Shown in pieces: positions 8,756-16,725 of a stretch of 64,000 nucleotides of DNA; the first letter of the stretch is position 1, and every line of letters starts with the position of its first letter. The position numbers and the translations under genes are program-made. The notes below the pieces were generated by a model. The model searched no databases. It was not told the DNA's origin and saw only the letters and a list, made by a program, of their open reading frames with translations. The stretch lies in NCBI RefSeq assembly GCF_006715305.1, contig NZ_VFMY01000001.1:3348001-3412000 (forward strand). The letters run 5' to 3'. Origin of the DNA: Arthrobacter sp. SLBN-100 (GTDB taxonomy: Bacteria > Actinomycetota > Actinomycetes > Actinomycetales > Micrococcaceae).

Positions 8756-9265
8756 GTGACTGACTCCTTCGATATCCGCCCTGCGCGCACCAGCGATGTG
8801 TCCGCCATCAAGAAACTTGTAGCGCCGCTGGCAGAGCAGCGGATTCTGATGGCCAAGGAGACCGTGGCGTACTACGAAAGCCTGCAGGAGTTCCGTATCG
8901 CCGAGTCGGCCGACGGCGACATCATCGGCTGCGGGGCGCTCCACGTGATGTGGGAAGACCTGGCCGAAGTAAGGACCCTGGCTGCTTCGGAGGACTGGCG
9001 CGGGAAGGGCGTTGGCCACGTGCTGGTGCAGAGCCTGCTTGAGGAAGCCCGCGCCCTGGGTGTGGCACGCGTCTTTTGCCTCACCTTCGAGGTGGACTTC
9101 TTCAAGCGCCACGGCTTCGAAGTCATGGAAGACCAGTCCGCTGTGGATCCGGTGGTCTACTCTGAACTGCTCCGCTCTCATGACGAAGGCGTGGCGGAGT
9201 TCCTGGACCTTGCAAGGGTGAAGCCGAACACCCTCGGCAACACCCGAATGATCAAGTTCCTCTGA
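8756..9265 (+). CDS. argA: Amino-acid N-acetyltransferase (GNAT; N-acetylglutamate synthase type)
   Basis: The product is a 169-residue single GNAT domain. The opening IRPARTSDVSAIKKLVAPLA followed by EQRIL resembles actinobacterial stand-alone N-acetylglutamate synthases. The acetyl-CoA loop is RGKGVGHVLVQ near 83-93 (R/Q-x-x-G-x-G/A pattern). The second half FCLTFEVDFFKRHGFEVMED is typical of ArgA-type proteins. Family role: acetylation of glutamate in the first step of arginine synthesis. The GTG start directly follows a -10-like hexamer. It is divergent from the decayed permease. Other GNAT substrates cannot be excluded. Confidence 0.8.
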   Translation: MTDSFDIRPARTSDVSAIKKLVAPLAEQRILMAKETVAYYESLQEFRIAESADGDIIGCGALHVMWEDLAEVRTLAASEDWRGKGVGHVLVQSLLEEARALGVARVFCLTFEVDFFKRHGFEVMEDQSAVDPVVYSELLRSHDEGVAEFLDLARVKPNTLGNTRMIKFL

Positions 9266-9394
9266 CCCGCGGTACTCCCGCTGCGCAGCATTGTCCGGCT
9301 CCAGAAGAAAACAGGGCAGCAGTCCTTTGACCTGCGGTTTCTTTTACTAGATTTGATGGATAAACTGAGTGCGGCCGGGTTTGGGGGCCTAGGG

Positions 9395-9425
9395 AAAGGG
9401 ATGGTCATTGGGGGCTGTCCCTTTT
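9395..9425 (+). terminator. Possible weak terminator after the argA-type gene
   Basis: AAAGGGA (9395-9401) and TCCCTTT (9418-9424) form a 7-pair stem around a 16-base loop and run into TTTTCT. The rest of the 255-base gap up to dhaK shows nothing else I can support. Confidence 0.35.
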
Positions 9426-9520
9426 CTGCGCCTGTGCAAGTCGGGCCCTATCGCCCCGCCACCCGCCGGTAGTAGGGTCGGGAATGTCATCCTCCAGGCA
9501 GCAGACCCAGGAGCACCGCC

Positions 9521-10522
9521 ATGAAAAAGCTCATCAACGATCCAAAATCGGTAGTTGAAGAATCAGTGCAGGGTTTCGGCCAAGCACATGCAGACCTTGT
9601 AAACGTCAGTGCAGACCCCACATTCATCACCCGCAAGGACGCGCCGGTCAGTGGAAAAGTGGGCCTCGTCTCGGGCGGCGGCAGCGGCCATGAGCCGCTC
9701 CACGCCGGATTTGTGGGCCGCGGCATGCTCGACGCCGCCGTGCCGGGGGCCGTGTTCACCTCGCCTACGCCGGACCAGATCCTTCCGGCAACGCTCGCCG
9801 TAAACTCAGGTGCCGGCGTCGTGCACATCGTCAAGAACTACACCGGCGACGTCCTGAACTTCGAAACCGCAGCGGAACTCTCGGAAGCTGAGGGCGTGAA
9901 CGTCCGCACCGTCCTGGTCAATGACGACGTAGCCGTGGAGGACTCGCTGTACACCGCGGGCCGCCGCGGGGTGGGCGGAACCGTGTTGGTGGAGAAGATC
10001 GCCGGTGCTGCCGCCGAACGCGGGGACGGCCTCGATGCGGTGGCCGCCATCGGCGACCGGGTCAACACCAACGTCCGCACCATGGGCGTGGCACTCTCGG
10101 CCTGCACGGTTCCCCACGCGGGCTCGCCAAGCTTTGACCTGGCCGAGGACGAAATTGAGATCGGCATCGGGATCCATGGCGAGCCCGGCAGGCACCGCAT
10201 CCCCATGGAGAACGCGGACGGCATCACAGACCGGTTGCTGGAACCCGTGCTGTCCGATCTGGGAATCACCTCGGGGGACAAGGTGCTTTTGTTCGTCAAC
10301 GGCATGGGCGGCACTCCGCTGAGCGAGTTGTACATTGTGTACCGGCGGGCCGCGCAGGTGCTCGCTGACAGGGGCGCCGCCGTCGAGCGTTCCCTGGTGG
10401 GCAACTACATCACGGCACTGGAAATGCAGGGCTGCTCCATCTCGGTGCTGAGGCTGGACGACGAGCTCACGGAACTGTGGGACGCCCCGGTGCACACGGC
10501 AGCATTGCGTTGGGGCGTGTAA
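9521..10522 (+). CDS. dhaK: Dihydroxyacetone kinase, DhaK subunit (substrate binding)
   Basis: DhaK binds dihydroxyacetone covalently and, with DhaL and DhaM, phosphorylates it using phosphoenolpyruvate through the PTS. The 333-residue protein has the substrate pocket [20 protein letters not shown] near 47-66. It also has the conserved GIHGEPG, whose His forms the hemiaminal bond to the substrate. AGGAG precedes the ATG. It is the first gene of a tight dhaK-dhaL-dhaM operon, with 2 bases between stop and the next start. Confidence 0.95.
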   Translation: MKKLINDPKSVVEESVQGFGQAHADLVNVSADPTFITRKDAPVSGKVGLVSGGGSGHEPLHAGFVGRGMLDAAVPGAVFTSPTPDQILPATLAVNSGAGVVHIVKNYTGDVLNFETAAELSEAEGVNVRTVLVNDDVAVEDSLYTAGRRGVGGTVLVEKIAGAAAERGDGLDAVAAIGDRVNTNVRTMGVALSACTVPHAGSPSFDLAEDEIEIGIGIHGEPGRHRIPMENADGITDRLLEPVLSDLGITSGDKVLLFVNGMGGTPLSELYIVYRRAAQVLADRGAAVERSLVGNYITALEMQGCSISVLRLDDELTELWDAPVHTAALRWGV

Positions 10523-10524
10523 CG

Positions 10525-11157
10525 GTGTTACTGGATGTGAACTGGACGGTCAAGTGGCTGACGCTGTGCGCGCAGGCGATGGCAGAGCACCGGGTGGAGC
10601 TGATTGAGCTGGACCGGGCCATCGGGGATTCCGACCACGGCGAGAACATGGACCGCGGATTCCAGGCCGTCCTGGATAAACTTGCCGAGTCCCCGCCGGA
10701 AACCCCGGGTGCTGCGCTGAAGCTCACGGCCATGACGCTGATGTCTAAAGTGGGCGGGGCTGCGGGCCCGCTCTACGGTACGGCATTCCTGCGCGCGGCC
10801 ACGTCCCTGGGTGACGCTCCCGAAATTGATCCTGCCGCCTGGGCCGTTGCCCTCACCGCCGCCCGGGACGGGATTGTGGCCCGCGGGAAAGCGGAACTGG
10901 GGGACAAGACCATGGTGGACGCCTGGACGCCGGCGGCTGAAGCGGCGGGCAAGGCGGCCGCAAACGGCAGCACTGAGCCGTTGACCGTCCTGGTTGCTGC
11001 GGCCGAGGCTGCGGAGGCGGGGGCAGTGGCCACCGATCCGCTGGTGGCACGGAAAGGGCGGGCAAGTTACCTGGGGGAGCGCAGCGCCGGGCACCGCGAT
11101 CCGGGCGCAGCCTCCAGCGCCCTGATCCTGCGTGCTGCGGTGAAGGCGGCTGCGTGA
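10525..11157 (+). CDS. dhaL: Dihydroxyacetone kinase, DhaL subunit (ADP binding)
   Basis: DhaL carries a tightly bound ADP that is rephosphorylated by DhaM and passes phosphate to dihydroxyacetone on DhaK. The start GTG 10525 (LLDVNWTVKWLTLCAQAMAE) fits the family N-terminus. The magnesium-binding acidic loop is DRAIGDSDHGENMDRGF. The glycine-rich nucleotide loop MSKVGGAAGPLYGTAF and the C-terminal GRASYLGERSAGHRDPGA are typical. Length is 210 residues. It overlaps the dhaM start by 4 bases. Confidence 0.95.
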   Translation: MLLDVNWTVKWLTLCAQAMAEHRVELIELDRAIGDSDHGENMDRGFQAVLDKLAESPPETPGAALKLTAMTLMSKVGGAAGPLYGTAFLRAATSLGDAPEIDPAAWAVALTAARDGIVARGKAELGDKTMVDAWTPAAEAAGKAAANGSTEPLTVLVAAAEAAEAGAVATDPLVARKGRASYLGERSAGHRDPGAASSALILRAAVKAAA

Positions 11158-11849
11158 GCGTCAGCATCGTGGTGGTGTCCCATAGTGAAAAGATTGCCGA
11201 CGGCGCCGCGGAACTTGCTGCGCAAATGGCACCCGACGTCGTCATCCTGCCAGCGGGCGGCACCACTGACGGCAGGATCGGCACCAGCCTGGAGAAGGTC
11301 ATGGCCGCGCTGGACCAGGTGGCCAACGGCGGTGGTACGGTGATCCTCACCGATCTGGGATCGGCCGTGATGACCGCGGAATCAGCGCTGGAATTTGTGG
11401 AAAACCCGGCCGACGTGGTGTTGGCAGACGCGCCGCTGGTGGAGGGACTCGTGGCTGCGGCGGTCGCTGCGCAGGGTGGCGGTGACCTGCAGGCGGTCAA
11501 GCGGGCAGCGGAGGCAGTCCGGGGCCCGGCCACGCAGCCCGGGGCTCCTGGAATGCAGGAGGTTGGGAAAGGTTCCGTCACCGGTTCCGGGCCCGACTTC
11601 ACCGGCGACTTTGAACTCATTAACCAGGCGGGCATGCATGCGCGGCCTGCGGCCAAGATAGCCGGCGGCCTGTCGTCCCTGGATGCCGAAGTCCGGATCA
11701 ACGGCGTGGACGCCACCTCGATGACATTGCTGATGACCCTGGCGGCCGGTAAGGGAGCGGTGCTGCACATTGAAGCCTGGGGCGCGGACGCCGAACGCGC
11801 CGTGAACTACGTCGGCGGGCTCGTGCAGGCCGGCTTCGGCGAGCCGTAG
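11154..11849 (+). CDS. dhaM: PTS-dependent dihydroxyacetone kinase phosphotransferase DhaM (EIIA-HPr fusion)
   Basis: Residues 1-125 form the mannose-type EIIA domain with the phosphorylatable His of VVVSHSEKIADG near residue 9. After a Gly/Pro-rich linker, residues 145-231 form an HPr domain with the active His in NQAGMHARPAAKIA. There is no enzyme I domain, unlike the three-domain E. coli DhaM, so a separate enzyme I must supply phosphate to the HPr part. The GTG start overlaps the dhaL stop (GTGA). No DhaS/DhaR regulator is adjacent. Confidence 0.93.
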   Translation: MSVSIVVVSHSEKIADGAAELAAQMAPDVVILPAGGTTDGRIGTSLEKVMAALDQVANGGGTVILTDLGSAVMTAESALEFVENPADVVLADAPLVEGLVAAAVAAQGGGDLQAVKRAAEAVRGPATQPGAPGMQEVGKGSVTGSGPDFTGDFELINQAGMHARPAAKIAGGLSSLDAEVRINGVDATSMTLLMTLAAGKGAVLHIEAWGADAERAVNYVGGLVQAGFGEP

Positions 11850-11898
11850 GGCACCCGTTCCCGATGCCTGAACACGGTGCCTGAACAACCCGAATAAT

Positions 11899-11928
11899 GC
11901 CCAAGCGGTGTGTTCGCACCGCCTGGGC
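11899..11928 (+). terminator. Hairpin after the dhaKLM operon
   Basis: GCCCA-A-GCGGTG and CACCGC-C-TGGGC pair around TGTTCG, giving 11 pairs with one internal mismatch. There is no T run. It lies 50 bases after dhaM and 14 bases before the next possible start codon, so it is either a factor-assisted terminator or a leader structure. Confidence 0.5.
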
Positions 11929-11954
11929 AGGCTCCTGCGAATATGCTCGATGCC

Positions 11955-12137
11955 ATGGAACGGCCCGACCTCGAAGACAACGCCCCGGATATCGCAGTGC
12001 TGGAGGGGCAGACGTCCGTTGAGGAACTCCTTGCTGACCTGGGCTTCGAGTGGTTGCCGGAAGCTGCTGCGGGAGCCGACGGCCCCGGGGTTTTCACGGA
12101 GGAGAGCTTCAGCCAGCCCGCGCTGTTCCAGTTCTAA
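11955..12137 (+). CDS. Small acidic protein, unknown function (60 residues)
   Basis: ATG 11955 encodes MERPDLEDNAPDIAVLEGQT, followed by an acidic amphipathic stretch (SVEELLADLGFEWLPEA) and a C-terminal ALFQF. A -10-like TATGCT (11942-11947) ends 7 bases before this ATG, favouring it over the upstream in-frame ATG 11943. No domain is recognised. The stop is 9 bases from the stop of the convergent lipoprotein gene. Confidence 0.5.
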   Translation: MERPDLEDNAPDIAVLEGQTSVEELLADLGFEWLPEAAAGADGPGVFTEESFSQPALFQF

Positions 12138-12146
12138 ATTCCAGGA

Positions 12147-12638
12147 TCAGGTGCTTTCCCGCAATCCTTGGGCGTCCAGGATCACCGACGCCGAAATGAA
12201 CCTGCCGCACTGCTCGCCGAACGGGTAGTCGCCCCGCGGGCGGAAATCCAGGGTCCGCACGGGCAGGGGTGATCCGTCCGGCGCAGTTGCGGAAGCCGTC
12301 ACTGCCATGGGAGATTCTGTCAGGGTATCCAGGAACAGGGTGGCGATCTTCGTGCCGTCAGGGGAGGCAGTCGCGGAGCAGGCCCCCTCCGGCGTGCAGC
12401 CCTGGTCGATTGACGCGCTGCCCGCGCGCAACTCCACGTCTTCTTCCTCGCACTGCCCGTCCTGGCAGGCCTTGAGGTGCAGCCTCTGCACCAGCGGCGC
12501 GTAGTCGGCTGTAACGGTAACCGCAACAGCTGTGGCTTGAGCGATGGCCGGGCAGGGGACTGCGCCGGGGCCGGGTCCGCACGCAGTGGCGAGTCCCGCC
12601 GTCGTTATCACCGCCAAAAGCAGTCCGCCCTTGCCCAT
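12147..12638 (-). CDS. Putative lipoprotein, unknown function
   Basis: The product has 163 residues. The signal peptide MGKGGLLLAVITTAG is followed by LATAC, a lipobox placing the lipidated Cys at residue 20. The mature part contains four more Cys residues (for example LKACQDGQCEEEDVELR and QGCTPEGACSATAS), consistent with two disulfides outside the membrane. No family is recognised. It is monocistronic and convergent with the small acidic ORF. Confidence 0.75.
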   Translation of the reverse strand: MGKGGLLLAVITTAGLATACGPGPGAVPCPAIAQATAVAVTVTADYAPLVQRLHLKACQDGQCEEEDVELRAGSASIDQGCTPEGACSATASPDGTKIATLFLDTLTESPMAVTASATAPDGSPLPVRTLDFRPRGDYPFGEQCGRFISASVILDAQGLREST

Positions 12639-12736
12639 ACTTCAGCGTAAGGCCGGGCGTGATGCACGCCTGCGGTCAACGCTGAAGTGATGCAAACATC
12701 GTTATGGTGGCCGCCGGTCAGGGGTTTGAGAGCGGG

Positions 12737-13705
12737 CTAGGCGGGGAGCCGGTATCCGCCGTTGTGCACTTCGGCGAGGCCGTCGGCAAGCAGCCCGCTC
12801 AGCGCCCGGTCCAGTTGCTCAGGAGCTGAGCCAAGCCTGTAGAGGGCTGCCAGCGGCACGCCGATTCCCTCCGGCGCGAACCCCAGATCCGCCGGCTCCC
12901 GCTGGAACATCTCCGCAGGCACCGGCGCCTCCGCCACGCGGAGTACGGCCATCACGGCTCCGCGCACCTGGCGGTCAGTGCCGTGCCAGGCCTGTCCCTT
13001 GGGGATGTACGACGGCCGCGGCTCGCCTGCAGCCCGCCAGGCACAGGAGTCCCGGACGGGACAGCCGCCGCACTTGGGTGCTCGGGCTGTACAGACCAGC
13101 GCCCCCAACTCCATCACTGCAGCGTTCCAGCGGGCTGATGTGCCGTCGTCGTCCGGAAGGAGCTGGGCGGCGAGCCGCATCTCCGCGGCCGTCAGGGCAG
13201 GGGCGGGAAGCGCCGCGCCGGAGATCAGTCTGGCGTGGACCCGCCTGATATTGGTGTCCACCACGGTTTCGCGCCGCCCGAAGGCGAAGGCCGCCACAGC
13301 TGCTGCCGTGTAACTGCCTACTCCGGGCAACGCCAGCAATTCGGCGTAGGTGTCAGGAACCTTGCCAGCATGGTCCTGGACAATTGCAACTGCTGCCGCG
13401 TGCAGCCGCAGCGCCCGGCGCGGATAACCAAGCCTGCCCCAGGACCGCACTGCCTCTCCGGCGGGTTCCCCCGCCAGGCCAGCCGGGGTGGGCCAGCGCT
13501 TCAGCCACTCATGCCAGACGGGCAGTACCCGGACCACGGGGGTTTGCTGCAGCATGATCTCACTGACCAGCACGCCCCAGGCCGAACAGGCGGGGTCACG
13601 CCAAGGCAGGTCGCGGGCAATGCCGGCGAACCAGGTGTTGATCCGGGTGTGCAGCGCCTGCAGTTCCGGCCCCGAAGGGAAACGGGCAGGCGCGGCGGGA
13701 GATAA
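12737..13705 (-). CDS. mutY: A/G-specific adenine glycosylase MutY (start codon uncertain)
   Basis: MutY removes adenine mispaired with 8-oxoguanine. Homology starts before the first standard start codon: codons downstream of 13705 read SPAAPARFPSGPELQALHTR, then INTWFAGIARDLPWRDP, then the catalytic LVSEIMLQQTPVV. The HhH hairpin (LPGVGSYTAAAVAAFAFG) with the Asp of VVDTNIRRVHAR and the four-Cys iron-sulfur loop (CTARAPKCGGCPVRDSC) are intact. The frame is open from the TAA at 13778-13780, but no ATG, GTG or TTG occurs before GTG 13573. That GTG would delete the N-terminal helix with RDLPWR. I therefore extend to the TTA at 13705 as the most upstream plausible position. A non-standard start or a mutated start codon is possible. 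Confidence 0.85.
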   Translation of the reverse strand, partial: LSPAAPARFPSGPELQALHTRINTWFAGIARDLPWRDPACSAWGVLVSEIMLQQTPVVRVLPVWHEWLKRWPTPAGLAGEPAGEAVRSWGRLGYPRRALRLHAAAVAIVQDHAGKVPDTYAELLALPGVGSYTAAAVAAFAFGRRETVVDTNIRRVHARLISGAALPAPALTAAEMRLAAQLLPDDDGTSARWNAAVMELGALVCTARAPKCGGCPVRDSCAWRAAGEPRPSYIPKGQAWHGTDRQVRGAVMAVLRVAEAPVPAEMFQREPADLGFAPEGIGVPLAALYRLGSAPEQLDRALSGLLADGLAEVHNGGYRLPA

Positions 13706-13708
13706 GGC

Positions 13709-13732
13709 TACAGTGTCGATCCCAACACTGTA
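13709..13732. promoter_or_regulatory. 8-bp inverted repeat at the 5' end of mutY (operator candidate)
   Basis: TACAGTGT (13709-13716) and ACACTGTA (13725-13732) are perfect inverted arms separated by CGATCCCA. They lie immediately upstream of the first residues with MutY similarity, where a promoter or operator would be expected. Confidence 0.45.
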
Positions 13733-13857
13733 ATGGATCCCGTCCGGGAGCCTGAAAAAGGATGTGGGCCGCCCGGTTTATGGATGTGACCAGAGCGATG
13801 GCCCTGCCGGCGGCGTGGTGGCAGGGCAGATCCGCGGCCGTTCTCTAGCCTAGGAGG

Positions 13858-14562
13858 ATGGGCGGGCAAGGCAATTCATCAAGCGGCAGGACAACGGCAT
13901 CCGGATCCAGCAAGGTCCGCAAGCCGAGCCCTGCCGTGTACCGCCGGCGCCGGCTGTTCCTCGGTGCGGCGGTGCTGCTGGTGATCGCACTGGTGGTCGG
14001 CGGCTTCTCCCTCGCCGGCGCCTTCAGCGGCAGGTCCGAACAGGCATCATCCACCGATCCTGCTGCCGGCGCAACCGCGTCCGCTGACCCGTCCAGCCAG
14101 GCGTCGCCGTCGTCCTTTGCTCCGGGGCCGACCCCGACGCCGACGCCCACCCCGACCCCGTCACCCACCCCCACCTGCAACCAGAACCTGGTGACCGTTT
14201 CGGCTTCCACGGACAAGGCCGCCTACGGCCCCGAGGAAAACCCGATGCTGACCCTTAAGGTGACCAACGGCGGCACCACGCCGTGCGAGGTCAACATCGG
14301 AACCTCGCAGATGGAATTCCTGGTGACCAGCGGCGCGGACCGGATCTTCTCATCCAGGGATTGCCAGGCGAAGAGCGAGGACCTGGTGAAAATTATTGCG
14401 CCGGGGTCCAGCGAAACCGCCAACTTCCCGTGGTCTCGAAACCGTTCGGTTGACGGCTGCCAGCCCGTGGAAGCCAAGCCGGGAGGCGGCGGCGCCTACT
14501 ACATCTTCACCGCGAAGCTCGGCTCCAAAGCCAGCCCTAAGGCAGTCTTCCAGCTGAACTGA
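13858..14562 (+). CDS. Membrane-anchored extracellular protein with Pro-Thr linker
   Basis: The product has 234 residues. A basic cytoplasmic N-terminus (residues 1-38, RRRRLF at its end) precedes one membrane helix (GAAVLLVIALVVGGFSLAGA, about 39-58). A Ser/Ala/Thr-rich region and a PT-repeat linker (PTPTPTPTPTPSPTPT, about 87-103) come next. A compact domain of about 130 residues with several Cys residues (CNQNLV, TPCEVN, RDCQAK, DGCQPV) ends the protein. Such architecture indicates an extracytoplasmic domain tethered to the membrane. The domain looks beta-rich but I do not recognise it. It lies between the divergent mutY and the convergent disA. Confidence 0.75.
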   Translation: MGGQGNSSSGRTTASGSSKVRKPSPAVYRRRRLFLGAAVLLVIALVVGGFSLAGAFSGRSEQASSTDPAAGATASADPSSQASPSSFAPGPTPTPTPTPTPSPTPTCNQNLVTVSASTDKAAYGPEENPMLTLKVTNGGTTPCEVNIGTSQMEFLVTSGADRIFSSRDCQAKSEDLVKIIAPGSSETANFPWSRNRSVDGCQPVEAKPGGGGAYYIFTAKLGSKASPKAVFQLN

Positions 14563-14618
14563 CGGGCTTCTGCCGTGGGCCCACGTTGGCAGAGTCTTCC
14601 AGCTGAACTGACGGGCTT
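14544..14618. repeat. 26-bp direct repeat duplicating the gene 3' end
   Basis: The 26 bases at 14544-14569, which include the stop codon of the preceding gene, recur exactly at 14593-14618 (49-bp period). This is a recent local duplication of the last codons plus flanking DNA. Confidence 0.8.
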
Positions 14619-14642
14619 GCGAGGCGAGGGCCCCAGTGGGGA

Positions 14643-15719
14643 CTAGAGGAAGCGGTCCAGCAGGCTGGCTTCTGCCATCCGGCTAAGGCCTTCGCGCACT
14701 GTGCGGGCACGCTGGTCGCCGATGCCGTCCACGGTCATGAGGTCGTCGATGGTAGCCGCCATGAGGAACTGGAGGCCGCCGAAGTGGTCCACCAGGCGGT
14801 CCGCAACAGCCTTCGGAACTGCTTTGAGGCCCGAGAGCAGGCGGTAACCCCGTGGCTGCACAACGGCGTCCAGGTTTGCTTCGCCGCCCGCAAACCCCAC
14901 GATGCTGGAGATCTTGCCCAGGTCAATCAGCTCCGTCGGACCCAGGTTCACCAGTTCGTTGACTGCTTTTTCGATGTCCTCGGCGGAAGCGGTGGGGCTG
15001 GCGTAATCGCGGATGATCACGTCGCTTCCGGGGCCCCGGCCAACTGTGAGCTCATCGAGCTGGAGCGACAGGAGGCGGCCGTCCTCGCCCAGTTCCAGGA
15101 CGTACTGCGAGATTTCCTCAGAGATGCGGCGGACCATTTCCTGCCGCTGGAGGGTGACAGCGACATCCCTTATCGTCACCATGGCTTCGATTTCCAGGGC
15201 GGAAAGCGAACTGGTGACCTGGTCCAGGCGGGACCGGTAACGTTCCAGGGTGGCGAGGGCCTGGTTGGCGCGGGCCAGGACGTTTTCGGATCCCTCCAGG
15301 ACATGGCGCAGGCCGTTCACGTAAAGGGCGATGATCTGCATGGACTGGCTGACCGAGATGACGGGTACGCCCGTTTGGATTGCCACGCGTTCGGCTGTGC
15401 GGTGGCGGGTGCCGGATTCCTGGGTTTCGATGCTGGAATCGGGGACAAGCTGGACGGCGGCGCGGAGGATATTGCCGGCGTCCTTGTCGCAGATGATGGC
15501 ACCATCCATCTTGGCGAGTTCACGGAGCCGGGTGGGGGAGAAATCGATACCGATATCGAAACCACCCGAGCAGATGGAGTCGATGGTCCGGTCCGAACCC
15601 AGGACGATCAACGCACCGGTCCGTCCCCGGAGGATCCGCTCCAGCCCGTCGCGGAGCGGGGTTCCGGGTGCCACTCTGGCCAGGGTTGCCCTGAGAGATT
15701 CTTCGGGGCTCCGCGCCAT
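14643..15719 (-). CDS. disA: DNA integrity scanning protein / diadenylate cyclase DisA
   Basis: DisA converts two ATP to c-di-AMP and senses branched DNA. The 358-residue protein has the DAC domain (residues 1-145) with catalytic D72-G73-A74 (KMDGAII) and R105-H106-R107 (SGTRHRTAERVA). A helical middle domain follows, and a C-terminal HhH DNA-binding domain (LMTVDGIGDQRARTVREGL) near 325-345. Length and order are standard. In many actinobacteria radA is adjacent, but here it is 15 kb away. The leader shows two hairpins (see 15720-16095). Confidence 0.96.
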   Translation of the reverse strand: MARSPEESLRATLARVAPGTPLRDGLERILRGRTGALIVLGSDRTIDSICSGGFDIGIDFSPTRLRELAKMDGAIICDKDAGNILRAAVQLVPDSSIETQESGTRHRTAERVAIQTGVPVISVSQSMQIIALYVNGLRHVLEGSENVLARANQALATLERYRSRLDQVTSSLSALEIEAMVTIRDVAVTLQRQEMVRRISEEISQYVLELGEDGRLLSLQLDELTVGRGPGSDVIIRDYASPTASAEDIEKAVNELVNLGPTELIDLGKISSIVGFAGGEANLDAVVQPRGYRLLSGLKAVPKAVADRLVDHFGGLQFLMAATIDDLMTVDGIGDQRARTVREGLSRMAEASLLDRFL

Positions 15720-16095
15720 TAAGTATTTCCCTTCAAAGGTGCGGGCCGGACGCCCGCAGGAATGCCGGTTTTATGCTTCGCCGGCAGGATCAAAAAATGC
15801 TCATTTCCCGCAAGCTCAATGATAGGGGTAAGAAACCCCAACTTCCGCACGGGTAAGCCCTAAAGTGCCCCGTTAGGGGATGCTCCCAACCGGAACAAAT
15901 GCGTTCGACGGCGGGCAGCCGGGTAGCCGCTTTGCGGATCCGGCCATTTCCGTTTGCGCCCGCTGCCCCCGGCGATCCTTTCATCAGGCCCAGCGTGAGG
16001 GCCTGCCACACCAGCAGGCAAAAGCGCCGCTAGGGCAGCTGCGGGTTACAGCGGAAAATGAAGTGCCACTGGCATCAGAATGCCGCGCTGGAGCG
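15720..16095. other. Non-coding stretch upstream of disA with two leader hairpins
   Basis: No gene is supported here. On the disA strand two consecutive hairpins precede the start: GCCGG/CCGGC (arms 15781-15785 and 15764-15768) and a 7-pair stem TGCGGGC/GCCCGCA (15740-15758). The remainder (15790-16095) has no structure I can defend. Confidence 0.4.
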
Positions 16096-16509
16096 TTACC
16101 GCGTCCGCTCGCGGAGCATCCGCTCCAGTTCCCGGCTGACTTTCTTGAGGGACGCCGCCCGCAGCGCTTTCTCCTCCGCCACCGTCTGTTTCCTGCCCAG
16201 CCGTTCCTCCGGAGCATAACCCTCGGCGGCCGATTCCGGCCCTGATGCACTACCCGGCGCCTGTTGGCCGGGCAGCCCCTGCAGGGTTTGACTTCCCTGC
16301 CTGCCCTGCGTCCTTAACCCTTGCGTCAGTGGCGCCGCCGGCAGTGGCGCCGCCGGCAGTGGCGCCCCCGGCATTGGCGCGGACTTCATTGGCGCGGGCT
16401 TCATTGGCGCCGCCGGCAGTGGCGCGGCCGCGAGCGGATCGAAGAAGAGGGCGCCGGAGTACGAAGTGCAGCCCACCTCTTCAGTTCCTTCCGGGAGTGG
16501 TCCGGGCAT
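16096..16509 (-). CDS. Hypothetical protein with pentapeptide Ala/Pro repeats
   Basis: The product has 137 residues and begins MPGPLPEGTEEVG. Residues about 25-62 are a low-complexity linker of five-residue repeats (APLPA, APMKP, APMKS, APMPG), encoded by six 15-bp DNA units. The C-terminal third (RKQTVAEEKALRAASLKKVS, then RELERMLRERTR) is a basic, strongly helical segment. No ribosome binding site is obvious. Repeat units in multiples of three and a sensible charged C-terminus favour coding, but the function is unknown and the call is tentative. Confidence 0.4.
   Translation of the reverse strand: MPGPLPEGTEEVGCTSYSGALFFDPLAAAPLPAAPMKPAPMKSAPMPGAPLPAAPLPAAPLTQGLRTQGRQGSQTLQGLPGQQAPGSASGPESAAEGYAPEERLGRKQTVAEEKALRAASLKKVSRELERMLRERTR
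16331..16420. repeat. Six tandem 15-bp units
   Basis: Units begin GGCGC (GGCGCCGCCGGCAGT twice, then three variants ending CATT, then the first form again). The period is a whole number of codons and the units lie inside the minus-strand hypothetical gene. Confidence 0.75.
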
Positions 16510-16725
16510 TACCGGGCATCATCATGCGGCCACGGTAGCCCGCACTCATTTCGCGGCTTTGAACTATTGGTTTCGGCGGCGTTAAGCGGACCCGCAGTGA
16601 TTTGCGGTGCTGAGATAAAGTGGAACTTGGCTTTCCGCCAGTCCGTTCCCGGCCCGGGCCGCAGCGCCCCCGGCGCGCAGTGCCTACAAGGCGCCTGGGC
16701 AGTCCCCCGCAGCGAAAGTAGCACC

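Noticed and set aside
9327-9353. Promoter TTGACC with TAGATT upstream of dhaK
   Set aside because: The spacer is only 15 bases and it lies about 170 bases from dhaK with no supporting signal.
13709-13732. LexA (SOS) box at mutY
   Set aside because: The palindrome does not fit the actinobacterial GAAC-N4-GTTC pattern.
15720-16095. c-di-AMP (ydaO-type) riboswitch in front of disA
   Set aside because: Two hairpins are present, but I could not match the conserved core sequences of that riboswitch class.
16321-16725. N-terminal extension of prfC by 135 codons
   Set aside because: It runs through the 15-bp repeat region and atypical codons. Release factor 3 similarity starts at GTG 16726.
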